Below are positions 9,648 through 17,727 of a stretch of 64,000 nucleotides of DNA, piece after piece. The stretch lies in contig NZ_BSNM01000015.1 in the NCBI RefSeq assembly GCF_030159995.1, forward strand, positions 471,449 to 535,448. Direction: 5' to 3'. Below the pieces are notes generated by a model. It saw only the letters and a program-made list of their open reading frames with translations. It was not told where the DNA came from and did not search any database. The translations under genes and the position numbers were made by a program. This DNA is from Litoribrevibacter albus (lineage in GTDB: Bacteria; Pseudomonadota; Gammaproteobacteria; Pseudomonadales; Litoribrevibacteraceae). The first letter of the stretch is position 1, and each line of letters begins with the position of its first letter.

Positions 9648-10391
9648 ATGAGTATGTGGCTGCTAGATAATAAAGAGTGGGTAAAATCTCGCAAAGAGCA
9701 TTGGAAATCCATAAAACCAAAACTTGATATGTTGATCAATGTAGAGCGATCACAGAAAAAGTTACTAAAGGAATATTATTTAACTGGAAATACTGATCAA
9801 GAGTTGTTTCAACAGATACAAGGTTATCCTTTGTTTCAGTTGTGGTTTGATCCTGATCAGAGTGAAGAGCATTGGAATACTATAAAGAATTCATCAAGAG
9901 CTCCACACTTTGAAAATGCTAGGAATATTTTTTGTCAAATAATAGTTGGGCTATCGCATAAATATGCTCCTGATGGGAGTAGTTTTTTTGATGGTCTTGA
10001 GGAAAAGTTGCATAACTTTTTTGGCCTTCATCGATTAGATGTAATCGATTATCCTGATTACAGCGAAAAACAGTTTAAACATTTAGCAAAAAAAAGTTTA
10101 AGAACTTGTAGAGGTTTAGGAAACTATCTGAATCTTAAAGATGAACCACACCCATATGATGTTACAAGATTGGACGCAGGTATGTGGCGGGACGCAATGG
10201 TCTTAGCCTTTGAAGAAGATTATGTGGGCCTAAAGCGTTTAGTTCAGTCTGTTGATAAGGTGCTTGCTGCCCCTTCTGGGCATCATGAATATATTGTAAG
10301 GCTTGCTGAAGAGCTTAACGGTTATTTTGATGATCCTGAGTTTTCAGATGAAGCTAAGAAAACAATTCAAAAATATCGTAAGAAGAAATGA
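9648..10391 (+). CDS. hypothetical protein, accessory block
   Basis: A 247-aa protein not recognised. It is soluble and charged, with a Trp/Lys-rich N-terminus, no signal peptide and no membrane segment. The segment LFQLWFDPDQSEEHW (64-78) and the C-terminal KTIQKYRKKK are its only striking features. Base composition is clearly more AT-rich than the aconitase before it (codons such as AAA, ATA, TTA dominate). It is followed after 3 bp by another unknown gene, so the two form an operon. Foreign origin is likely; an effector-type or defence role is possible but unsupported. Confidence 0.75.
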   Translation: MSMWLLDNKEWVKSRKEHWKSIKPKLDMLINVERSQKKLLKEYYLTGNTDQELFQQIQGYPLFQLWFDPDQSEEHWNTIKNSSRAPHFENARNIFCQIIVGLSHKYAPDGSSFFDGLEEKLHNFFGLHRLDVIDYPDYSEKQFKHLAKKSLRTCRGLGNYLNLKDEPHPYDVTRLDAGMWRDAMVLAFEEDYVGLKRLVQSVDKVLAAPSGHHEYIVRLAEELNGYFDDPEFSDEAKKTIQKYRKKK

Positions 10392-10394
10392 CGA

Positions 10395-10835
10395 ATGGAA
10401 ACACATGCATTGATTCGGTTTGATTGCTCCTCTTCAGAAACTTTAAAGCGGGTTCACTACTATTTGGATAGTGACACGCGCCCATGCTTTGAAGAAGATG
10501 TGCCTGTGTCAGAGTTGCCAGTCTTTGAGACTATGGAGTTTGCGCCATCTCCCATCAAAATTATTAATGATGGTTTAGTGATTGACTCACTGTTCGAAAA
10601 TGCAGAGTTTGAAGAATTGAATTCGATGATTAAAGCGCTTTCTAGATGGACTGATCATTGTTATCTGTTTTTTGCTGATGATGAAGAATATAAAGCCTAC
10701 TTTGAATTAAAAGAAGGACAGCTGGTTGGTATATATTCACTAGGAGAAGACGATATACTTGATGAGCATTTGCATGATCTTGATTGGGGACAGAGAGCTT
10801 TAGATAAAGTACTAGAGTCAATGAGTTCAGCGTAA
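10395..10835 (+). CDS. hypothetical acidic protein, partner of the preceding gene
   Basis: A 146-aa acidic protein (many Asp and Glu, for example DDEEYKAYFELKE and EDDILDEHLHDLD), with no signal peptide. The ATG at 10395 lies 3 bp after the stop of the upstream gene, so translation is probably coupled. Small acidic cytosolic proteins encoded right after a basic partner are often immunity proteins or antitoxins; that is inference only. AT-rich like its neighbour. Confidence 0.7.
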   Translation: METHALIRFDCSSSETLKRVHYYLDSDTRPCFEEDVPVSELPVFETMEFAPSPIKIINDGLVIDSLFENAEFEELNSMIKALSRWTDHCYLFFADDEEYKAYFELKEGQLVGIYSLGEDDILDEHLHDLDWGQRALDKVLESMSSA

Positions 10836-10936
10836 GTTGATTACTTCTTGCGCAATTTATTTCTATTGATTGTCATCCATTTCCTATACTGATCAGTATA
10901 TACAGTCCCTTCAAACAATTTGAAATCTATCCCGAC

Positions 10937-11449
10937 ATGAACAGCCAACAACGCCTTTTTTCCCGGTTTATTAAATCCCTGCCACCAGGTGAACTCACAT
11001 GGATTGGTGTGCGCCCTGAGCGTAAAGCCGTTATGCAGGAATTGACTTCGGTAACGGCTCATAAAGATCTTGGTCTTGAAGGCGATCACAGGCTGAAGAA
11101 GACACCGGGTTCTGGTCGACAGGTCACCCTCATAAGTCAGGAATACATAGACATGATCTCCCATTATTTGGGAGGCAAGCCGGTGTATCCGAACACCTTA
11201 AGGCGCAATTTGGTGGTGAAGAACATCAACCTGTCCGCCTTGCGATATCAGCAATTTCAGATTGGTGATGCCGTATTTGAAGCTGGCGCTTTATGTCACC
11301 CGTGTCAACGTATGGAAGCCGCGCTAGGAAAAGGGGGAGTTGCTGCCATGATGGGCCATGGTGGCTTGTGCTGTAAGGTGATAAAAACGGGCGAAATCAA
11401 AATTGGCGATACAGTTAGCCTGGTTAGACCACAGCAGGACTTGTTTTAG
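10937..11449 (+). CDS. MOSC domain-containing protein
   Basis: A 170-aa, YiiM-like MOSC-family protein. MOSC domains bind molybdenum cofactor or carry sulfur on a conserved Cys. Visible family features are IGVRPERK near 23-30, GLEGDHR (46-52), GRQVTLISQEY (60-70), the PNTLRRNLVV block (85-94) and the catalytic-type CHPCQRMEAALG (Cys120, Cys123). The window also has a molybdenum hydroxylase and a MocA-like enzyme 17-20 kb away, but no direct link. It is separated by 100 bp from the unknown pair upstream. Confidence 0.85.
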   Translation: MNSQQRLFSRFIKSLPPGELTWIGVRPERKAVMQELTSVTAHKDLGLEGDHRLKKTPGSGRQVTLISQEYIDMISHYLGGKPVYPNTLRRNLVVKNINLSALRYQQFQIGDAVFEAGALCHPCQRMEAALGKGGVAAMMGHGGLCCKVIKTGEIKIGDTVSLVRPQQDLF

Positions 11450-11501
11450 CTTAGCCTAAAGAATCTACGGGGTAGAGTAGATTGGTGCTGGTTCTCAAGT
11501 A

Positions 11502-11540
11502 AGACGTCGTGAGACTGGCGTCTGAAGCTGAAAACAAAAA
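11502..11540. repeat. 39-bp direct repeat, copy 1
   Basis: Matches 12925-12963 at 37 of 39 positions. The unit contains inverted arms AGACG ... CGTCT, so it can fold. It lies about 65 bp before the alpha/beta hydrolase ATG. Confidence 0.85.
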
Positions 11541-11604
11541 CAAGCTAAATACATTTCAGTTTACACGTGTTAGCCTAAATAATAATCAATTAACGGGTGA
11601 CGTT

Positions 11605-12813
11605 ATGACTGACACTTTTTCCGTAATTCAAGGCATTTTAAATGGCGCGATAGGCGATACTCTGGCCCAGACTCAAAATGAACTCGCTATCCAGATGGAT
11701 TTTTATCATCATAACCAGCCACTAGAATTAGCATTACCTCTCGACAGCCAATTACCCCACCTATTAAGCAATAAGCTAATTGTGCTTATTCACGGCCTAA
11801 CCAATACAGAATCAATCTGGAATTTCAAAGCTGCGACACAAGAAAACAAGCTCGATAACTATGGCTTAAGACTTCAACAAGAGTTCAAATACACGCCCTT
11901 CTATCTACGATACAACACGGGTTTGGATATTCACGAAAACGGCAAAGCATTCAGTAATAAAATGAGTCAACTGCTTGATCAATACCCCATTGAAGTCGAC
12001 GAAATTGTACTGGTCGGATACAGCATGGGCGGGCTTGTTGCACGTTGCGCCCAGATTGATTCCGAAAATCTCTGGACACATAAGGTGTCGCAATGCATCT
12101 ACATTGGTACTCCTCATGAGGGTGCCCCACTGGAAAGACTTGGGCACCTGACCGGAAAACTATTTGGTCAGATCCCCAAGAGCTACTTCAACATATGGGA
12201 AGAATGGATAAATTTGAGAAGCACCGGGATTAAAAGCCTGCACTCCGGCTTATCCAAGCAAGAAATTAACTTTCACGATCAGGTACAACATTGCTTTATC
12301 AGCGGTGGCGTTTTTAATTCCAATAAACAACTACGTGATTTGCATGTTGGAGACAGCTTAGTCCAACGAAAAAGCGCACAACCAGCCAACGCGCCACAAA
12401 CAAGCTTGACCGCCCACTTTGAAAAAATAGATCACTTCAATCTGCCAAGATCTGAAAATGTCTTCATCACATTACGCAAATGGTTTGAAAAATTTAGCAC
12501 TGAAACAAAAGTGATCACTTATTCACCTGCAATAGATCAACCCTTTACAAGTACAGGTAAACAAGTTCGCAGTTTTTTGAACGAGGATGTATTACGAGGC
12601 AGCTCGAAACTAGCTCTAGACTTGTTTCAAAAAACGGTACATACCGCAGACCTAATGCATCATGAAATAAGCCAAGAGCCATATTCAGTGTTAACGAAGA
12701 TTCCTGTTGTTGGGAATATTGCTGACTCAATAAAGACGGCTCACTTTACAATATCAAAAGGTGTATTCGCTCAATTACGCAAAGCTGAAACGTTGTTAAG
12801 AGCGTGTGATTGA
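11605..12813 (+). CDS. alpha/beta hydrolase (lipase/esterase-like)
   Basis: About 402 aa from the ATG at 11605, preceded by GGGTGA. The longer GTG-initiated frame (from 11509) would translate through the upstream direct repeat and is not preferred. Hydrolase-fold features are the oxyanion-hole strand IVLIHGLTN (59-67) and nucleophile elbow GYSMGG (138-143, Ser140), with a likely acid/His pair in HVGDSLVQ and HFEKIDHFNL. It resembles PGAP1-like/triacylglycerol lipases. No signal peptide, and the C-terminal 90 residues are helical and unassigned. The gene is bracketed by 39-bp direct repeats, so it may have moved as a unit. Confidence 0.8.
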   Translation: MTDTFSVIQGILNGAIGDTLAQTQNELAIQMDFYHHNQPLELALPLDSQLPHLLSNKLIVLIHGLTNTESIWNFKAATQENKLDNYGLRLQQEFKYTPFYLRYNTGLDIHENGKAFSNKMSQLLDQYPIEVDEIVLVGYSMGGLVARCAQIDSENLWTHKVSQCIYIGTPHEGAPLERLGHLTGKLFGQIPKSYFNIWEEWINLRSTGIKSLHSGLSKQEINFHDQVQHCFISGGVFNSNKQLRDLHVGDSLVQRKSAQPANAPQTSLTAHFEKIDHFNLPRSENVFITLRKWFEKFSTETKVITYSPAIDQPFTSTGKQVRSFLNEDVLRGSSKLALDLFQKTVHTADLMHHEISQEPYSVLTKIPVVGNIADSIKTAHFTISKGVFAQLRKAETLLRACD

Positions 12814-12822
12814 CTCTAAGCT

Positions 12823-12906
12823 ATTAACCTAACTAGCTTCGCGCCACTTTCTGAAGATCTAACCGAACCAGTAAAAATAGTCGGTTCAAATCGTTGGTTA
12901 AGATAG
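12823..12906 (+). pseudogene. duplicated, diverged 3' end of aconitase B
   Basis: The DNA at 12823-12884 matches 9217-9278, the last codons of the long acnB, at 55 of 62 positions. The frame is kept: INLTSFAPLSEDLTEPVKIVG against INLTSFAPPSEDLAVPVKIVG, then SNRWLR and stop. No start or upstream aconitase sequence is attached. It is either the displaced original gene end after an insertion into acnB, or the scar of a lost second copy. Confidence 0.85.
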
Positions 12907-12924
12907 GATGACTTGATTGGCGTC

Positions 12925-12963
12925 AGACGTCGGGAGACTGGCGTCTGAAGCTGGAAACAAAAA
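12925..12963. repeat. 39-bp direct repeat, copy 2
   Basis: Second copy of the repeat at 11502-11540 (two mismatches). It sits directly after the aconitase tail fragment and runs into a terminator. Confidence 0.85.
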
Positions 12964-12996
12964 AGCCCAAACAATGAAAATGGTTTGGGCTTTTTT
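12959..12996. terminator. bidirectional rho-independent terminator
   Basis: AAAAAGCCCAAAC ... GTTTGGGCTTTTTT with a 10-nt loop. It serves the hydrolase on the plus strand and probably the secreted cysteine-rich gene (ends 13041) on the minus strand. Confidence 0.9.
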
Positions 12997-13040
12997 GTAG
13001 AATTTCAGAAATGTTTTGGTCTGAACTTATTCACATAATA

Positions 13041-13565
13041 TCAGTTACTGTTGCTTTCATATTCACTTAAAGCACGGATAAATTCAGGTGTTTTTTTAAT
13101 AGCATCAGGTGATATTTCATTTCGGGAGTTATATTCAAACTCGATACCGTCTAGTAATCCTCGGGCTCCGCACGATATCAATCTGCATGCACCATTGTCA
13201 TCACTAAAGGTAAGCCTGTCTTTGCCTAGATTAATGTTAAAAGAACATGTTTTACCCATTATTGATGGCGTACTGTAAGTCAGTGCTTGTTGTTGGACAT
13301 CGGCAATGCCAGATAAATCACAACTGTGTCCGTTTGCCCATTCTAAATGTGTTTCAAAATAGGCGGTAACTGGCGATATTTGCATGAGCAAAAAACGATT
13401 TTCAGAGGTGTATTGGGTGTTGTCCATAAGCGCATTTGGAAATGTATACTTATATATGCCTTGTAATCCATCAAGAGTTGGACCCCCACCTGCATGGCAG
13501 GCCGCTGCCACGTTAATAATTACTGCTGCAATCGTTGTTTTTATATATTTTAGGTTCAAAACCAT
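13041..13565 (-). CDS. secreted cysteine-rich protein, candidate lysozyme immunity/inhibitor
   Basis: About 174 aa from the ATG at 13565; a longer upstream start would put 30 polar residues before the signal peptide and overlap the neighbouring gene. The signal peptide (hydrophobic 8-24, cleavage near CHA-GGG) targets the periplasm. The mature part has Cys in GHSCDLSG, GKTCSFN and GACRLISCGAR, fitting disulfides. No family was recognised. It lies 53 bp downstream of a lysozyme-type gene on the same strand, so a role as periplasmic inhibitor of that enzyme is inferred. Confidence 0.7.
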   Translation of the reverse strand: MVLNLKYIKTTIAAVIINVAAACHAGGGPTLDGLQGIYKYTFPNALMDNTQYTSENRFLLMQISPVTAYFETHLEWANGHSCDLSGIADVQQQALTYSTPSIMGKTCSFNINLGKDRLTFSDDNGACRLISCGARGLLDGIEFEYNSRNEISPDAIKKTPEFIRALSEYESNSN

Positions 13566-13618
13566 AATAACGAGCCTTTCATCTATTAATTTAAATCTTT
13601 CGGGGTAGGAGTGATAAT

Positions 13619-14296
13619 TTATGATTGGGTATTTTTTGCCCCTTCCATTAACCATTGTGTAACGTGACGATTTCTATCTGCACTAACTTGCCCACGTCTG
13701 CAGTTCTGTGAGGCAATTTTCCAACGTTCGCTCATAGATTTTTTTGAATAGATACCGGTTCCCTTAATGGCTGGTACAAACGTTCCTCTGAAACTTGAGA
13801 AGTTACCGACATTGAAAGCAATGTCCACGAGTGCTGCCTGGCAGGTGATAGGGTATTTATCAAAAGCTGCGCCAAATTCTCGTTTTGCTACTGCAAGCGC
13901 AATATTAAGGTCTTTCTTAAAAAGGGCATCTATTGCCGCTACTGATAACTCAAGTGTTGTGTATTTACTAAGGTTTTCAGGGTTATATTTTCCTAATCCT
14001 TTATGTTTTGTGATGAAATTATAATCGTTTTTTATTTCATCCTGTGTAGCTGCTCTACCTAAGACTTTATTGGTAGTGATCGCAATGCCTGTATCTCCAC
14101 CTTTTACTGGGTGTCGAGCAAACCTTTTTACCATAAACGGTAGTGTTAGCATGTCCTTATGTGCATCTAAATTGTGCCCTACGCCTACAGTAACTTTCCC
14201 TACTGTGTCTATGTACATATAGGGGATGTTATTTTCAGATGTAGGTTTTTTTAATATTTCTAACAGTTGGAATAGTTTATGAGAAATTATAGACAT
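13619..14296 (-). CDS. T4-lysozyme-type muramidase (GH24-like), possible secreted effector
   Basis: A 225-aa protein with the T4 lysozyme catalytic spacing exactly kept: Glu21, Asp30 (E+9) and Thr36 (D+6), followed by VGVGHN (GH at 40-41). Such enzymes cut the glycan chain of peptidoglycan. There is no signal peptide, so it must be exported by another route or a phage holin. No phage genes, holin or Rz are nearby, and the next gene encodes a periplasmic Cys-rich protein, which fits an antibacterial effector with immunity better than a prophage endolysin. RBS AAGGA lies about 9 bp before the ATG. AT-rich, like the rest of the accessory block. Confidence 0.75.
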   Translation of the reverse strand: MSIISHKLFQLLEILKKPTSENNIPYMYIDTVGKVTVGVGHNLDAHKDMLTLPFMVKRFARHPVKGGDTGIAITTNKVLGRAATQDEIKNDYNFITKHKGLGKYNPENLSKYTTLELSVAAIDALFKKDLNIALAVAKREFGAAFDKYPITCQAALVDIAFNVGNFSSFRGTFVPAIKGTGIYSKKSMSERWKIASQNCRRGQVSADRNRHVTQWLMEGAKNTQS

Positions 14297-14699
14297 AATT
14301 AATAATCCTTTATAATCAATGTCTTGATCGGTTTTTTAATAAAAGTGGGATTCACGGACAGGAATACTGAAGATAATATTTCTAACATCAAATAAACGCA
14401 GAAAACTACCCACGCCAAATTGGAGGAATTATAAAGTGTTAACCAAGGCTACCGTGCTGAAAAAATAAACGGCATCATTTCATATTATTTTATAATGAGA
14501 CTCCTTTCTCAATTTGTAAGGTGATAGCTGATTTATTTCTAGTACTTTTGACTCCATAAATCAGAATCACAAAAAAACCGCCAGCGTTTGCATGGCGGTT
14601 TTTTTATTCGAAGCGTTGCTCTTAGAGATCTACACAAGAATAACAGGCTTAAAGTCTCTGGATTATTCCTGAATCCGTTCTCTTAGAAAAGGCTATCGA
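14297..14699. other. intergenic region between lysozyme gene and acnB
   Basis: 403 bp, AT-rich. Apart from the acnB terminator (14571-14605) and the presumed lysozyme promoter, nothing was recognised. Confidence 0.5.
14571..14605. terminator. rho-independent terminator of acnB
   Basis: AAAAAAACCGCCA - GCGTTTGCA - TGGCGGTTTTTTT. Symmetric A/T tails make it work on either strand; it lies about 95 bp past the acnB stop on the minus strand. Confidence 0.9.
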
Positions 14700-17288
14700 T
14701 TAAAGCTCAACAGAAGCTGTTTCAGCTTTTGATGTATACGCTTCCATCTGGTCGAAGTTTAGGTAGTTATAAACTTCAGCAGACTTAGCATCTAGAGTCT
14801 TAGCGTATTCGAAGTACTCAGCCGGGGTAGGCAGCTTACCAAGAATTGCACCCACAGACGCCAGTTCCGCAGACGTTAGGTAAACGTTTGCGCCATCACC
14901 CAGACGGTTAGGGAAGTTACGAGTAGAGGTCGACAGTACCGTGGTGTTTGGAGCAACACGTGCCTGGTTACCCATACATAGAGAGCATCCTGGAACTTCA
15001 GTACGAACACCGGAAGTGCCGAAGGTGTTGTAGTAACCTTCTTCCATCAACTGAGCGGCATCCATCTTAGTTGGAGGCGTCATCCAGAAGCGTGTCTGTA
15101 GATTACCTTTGTGCTGAGCTAGAAGTTGACCAGCGGCACGGAAGTGACCGATGTTAGTCATACAAGAACCGATGAATACTTCGTCAACTTTGTCGCCAGC
15201 CACTTCGGAAAGAAGTTTCGCGTCGTCAGGGTCGTTCGGGCAGCATACGATTGGCTCTTTGATCTCGTTAAGATCAATTTCAAGTACGTGTGCGTATTCT
15301 GCGTCAGCATCGGCTTCCATCAGTTCTGGGTTAGCCAACCAAGCTTCCATCGCTTGAGCACGACGCTCAAGAGAGCGTGGGTCGCCGTAACCTTCCGCGA
15401 TCATCCAACGTAGCATTACGATATTAGATTGTAGATATTCTTTAACGGCTTCTTCAGAAAGCTTAATTGTACAACCAGCAGCAGAACGTTCAGCAGATGC
15501 GTCAGACAGCTCGAATGCCTGTTCAACCGTTAGGTTATCAAGACCTTCAATTTCCAGTACGCGACCAGAGAATTCGTTGATCTTACCGGCTTTTTCTACG
15601 GTCAATAGACCTTCTTTGATGCCGTAGTAAGGAATCGCGTGTACAAGGTCTCGTAGAGTAATACCTGGCTGCATTTCGCCTTTGAAGCGAACCAAAACAG
15701 ATTCAGGCATGTCTAGCGGCATAACACCCGTTGCAGCTGCGAAAGCAACCAGACCAGAGCCCGCAGGGAACGAAATACCCATTGGGAAACGGGTATGAGA
15801 GTCACCACCTGTACCCACAGTGTCTGGAAGTAGCATGCGGTTCAACCAGGAGTGGATGACACCGTCACCAGGGCGAAGTGCGACACCACCACGAGTTTGG
15901 ATGAAGTCTGGCATGGTGTGCTGCATCTCAACGTCAACTGGCTTAGGATAAGCGGCCGTGTGACAGAAAGACTGCATAACAAGATCCGCAGAGAAACCAA
16001 GACAAGCAAGGTCTTTCAACTCGTCACGGGTCATAGGGCCAGTGGTATCCTGAGAACCTACCGTGGTCATCTTAGGCTCGCAGTATTGACCTGGGCGAAC
16101 ACCCTCAACACCACACGCTTTACCTACCATCTTCTGGGCAAGTGAGAAGCCTTTGGTGCCTGCTTCAGGATCAACTGGCTTACGGAAAACATCAGAAGTG
16201 CCTAAACCTAGAGCTTGACGTGCTTTCTCAGTCAAACCACGACCGATGATCAGAGGGATACGGCCGCCAGCCTGAACTTCATCAAGGATTACGTCTGACT
16301 TGAATTTAAATTCAGAGATAACTTCGCCGTTCTGGTTAGTGATTTTGCCTTCGTAAGGGAAGATTTCGATCACGTCACCCATGTTCATTTTGTCTACCGG
16401 TGCTTCGAATACGAGTGCGCCAGCGTCTTCCATGGTGTTGAAGAAGATCGGAGCTACTTTAGAACCGATACACACACCACCAGTACGCTTGTTAGGTACA
16501 CCAGGGATGTCTTCACCGAAGAACCAAAGAACAGAGTTAGTTGCAGACTTACGAGAAGAACCTGTACCTACCACATCACCAACGAAGGCAACAGGAAGGC
16601 CTTTTGCTTTGATCTCTTCGATCTGAGCCATAGGACCAGTGACACCGTGCTCTTCAGGCGTCAAACCGTCACGAGTCATTTTATAGGCTGCGCGAGCGTG
16701 AACAGGGATGTCAGGACGAGACCATGCATCTGGAGCAGGGGAAAGGTCATCTGTGTTCGTTTCACCCGTTACCTTAAATACAGACATCTTGAGGCTTTCA
16801 GCCACTTTGTTTTTCTTAGTGAACCACTCAGCGTTTGCCCAAGACTCGATTACAGCCTTAGCTACCGCGTTACCTGCGTCCATTTTCTCTTTAACGTCGT
16901 TGAAGGCGTCGAACATAAGAAGCGTACTCTTAAGTTGCTCACCTGCAAGCTCAGCAAGGTCTGCATCGTCAAGAAGCTCAACCAACGTAGCGATGTTGTA
17001 ACCACCTTGCATCATGCCTAGTAGTTGAACTGCTTTTTCTTTGGATACAAGCGGAGACTCAGCTTCGCCCTTAGTAATCGCAGTTAGAAAACCCGCTTTA
17101 ACATAAGCTGCTTCGTCAACACCTGGTGGAATACGGTTTTCAAGAAGATCAACCAAGGTGGCTTCTTCACCCACAGGTGGGTTTTTTAGCAGTTCTACTA
17201 GGCCTGCAGTTTGCTCTGCGTTTAATGGCTTTGGTGGGACGCCTTGTTCAGCACGTTCTGCGACGTGCGCGCGATAAGCTTCTAACAC
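14700..17288 (-). CDS. acnB: aconitate hydratase B, canonical gammaproteobacterial form
   Basis: 862 aa, near the 865 aa of the E. coli enzyme. It starts [26 protein letters not shown] and has the HEAT-like domain 1-155, swivel domain with [17 protein letters not shown] and [12 protein letters not shown], and the catalytic core ([25 protein letters not shown]). The cluster Cys are in GSCMTNIG and GCSLCMGN. It catalyses the TCA-cycle citrate/isocitrate step and often also 2-methylaconitate hydration. It converges on the long AcnB paralogue at 6.5 kb. Three TTGTNNACAA palindromes lie 137-231 bp upstream. Confidence 0.95.
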   Translation of the reverse strand: MLEAYRAHVAERAEQGVPPKPLNAEQTAGLVELLKNPPVGEEATLVDLLENRIPPGVDEAAYVKAGFLTAITKGEAESPLVSKEKAVQLLGMMQGGYNIATLVELLDDADLAELAGEQLKSTLLMFDAFNDVKEKMDAGNAVAKAVIESWANAEWFTKKNKVAESLKMSVFKVTGETNTDDLSPAPDAWSRPDIPVHARAAYKMTRDGLTPEEHGVTGPMAQIEEIKAKGLPVAFVGDVVGTGSSRKSATNSVLWFFGEDIPGVPNKRTGGVCIGSKVAPIFFNTMEDAGALVFEAPVDKMNMGDVIEIFPYEGKITNQNGEVISEFKFKSDVILDEVQAGGRIPLIIGRGLTEKARQALGLGTSDVFRKPVDPEAGTKGFSLAQKMVGKACGVEGVRPGQYCEPKMTTVGSQDTTGPMTRDELKDLACLGFSADLVMQSFCHTAAYPKPVDVEMQHTMPDFIQTRGGVALRPGDGVIHSWLNRMLLPDTVGTGGDSHTRFPMGISFPAGSGLVAFAAATGVMPLDMPESVLVRFKGEMQPGITLRDLVHAIPYYGIKEGLLTVEKAGKINEFSGRVLEIEGLDNLTVEQAFELSDASAERSAAGCTIKLSEEAVKEYLQSNIVMLRWMIAEGYGDPRSLERRAQAMEAWLANPELMEADADAEYAHVLEIDLNEIKEPIVCCPNDPDDAKLLSEVAGDKVDEVFIGSCMTNIGHFRAAGQLLAQHKGNLQTRFWMTPPTKMDAAQLMEEGYYNTFGTSGVRTEVPGCSLCMGNQARVAPNTTVLSTSTRNFPNRLGDGANVYLTSAELASVGAILGKLPTPAEYFEYAKTLDAKSAEVYNYLNFDQMEAYTSKAETASVEL

Positions 17289-17424
17289 GGTTTGTAACCC
17301 TCATCAGTTGAATTTTCTATGAGTTCTTTCTAATAGATAGAAATCATAGACGGTCGATTTTGTTCCTGCGACCTTCAATTTGGTGTAAGAATTTTATTGA
17401 AAAACCTTCTAAAAGATGAGCGGA

Positions 17425-17434
17425 TTGTAGACAA
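17425..17434. promoter_or_regulatory. palindrome TTGTAGACAA upstream of acnB (site 1)
   Basis: TTGT-AG-ACAA. It matches the half-sites of the two better sites nearby. Confidence 0.45.
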
Positions 17435-17443
17435 AATGGGATT

Positions 17444-17455
17444 ATTGTCAACAAT
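17444..17455. promoter_or_regulatory. palindrome ATTGTCAACAAT upstream of acnB (site 2)
   Basis: ATTGT-CA-ACAAT, 20 bp from site 1 centre to centre, about two helical turns. This architecture is typical of GntR-family (FCD/FadR-like) operators; the regulator is not in the window. Confidence 0.55.
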
Positions 17456-17503
17456 GGGTGTTTAAATGTGATTATTTATAGGGGTGATGGAATTAAATTT
17501 AGT

Positions 17504-17519
17504 ATATTGTCGACAATAT
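17504..17519. promoter_or_regulatory. 16-bp perfect palindrome upstream of acnB (site 3)
   Basis: ATATTGTCGACAATAT is a perfect palindrome with the same TTGT..ACAA core. It is the strongest of the three sites and lies 62 bp from site 2. Confidence 0.6.
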
Positions 17520-17727
17520 TTCATTGTGCACAAAAAGCCGAAACTACCATTTCAATGACATCAGCTTTAAAGCATCTAAATCGAATGCAATTGCTTATTC
17601 AGAGGTTCCCTAGAGGTTCCTTAAGAAAAACGCCATATTTGGCGATTAAAGTATGGCTTATAAAGCGTATAAATTTCGCTGACACTGCTATTTTTAGATC
17701 GATTCTTAATTTCTTAACGGACCATTT

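Larger units (their letters stand above)
17289..17727. other. divergent intergenic region, acnB / class 3 lipase
   Basis: 439 bp. It holds three related palindromes (listed separately) that probably regulate acnB. A short frame at 17468-17731 has no RBS and odd composition and is not called. Confidence 0.5.

Noticed and set aside
11509..11604. Longer GTG-started form of the alpha/beta hydrolase
   Set aside because: It would translate the mobile-looking 39-bp repeat, while the ATG at 11605 has a better RBS and domain fit.
13619..14296. Prophage remnant, based on the lysozyme gene
   Set aside because: No integrase, holin, Rz or structural genes are nearby; the adjacent periplasmic protein fits an effector/immunity pair better.
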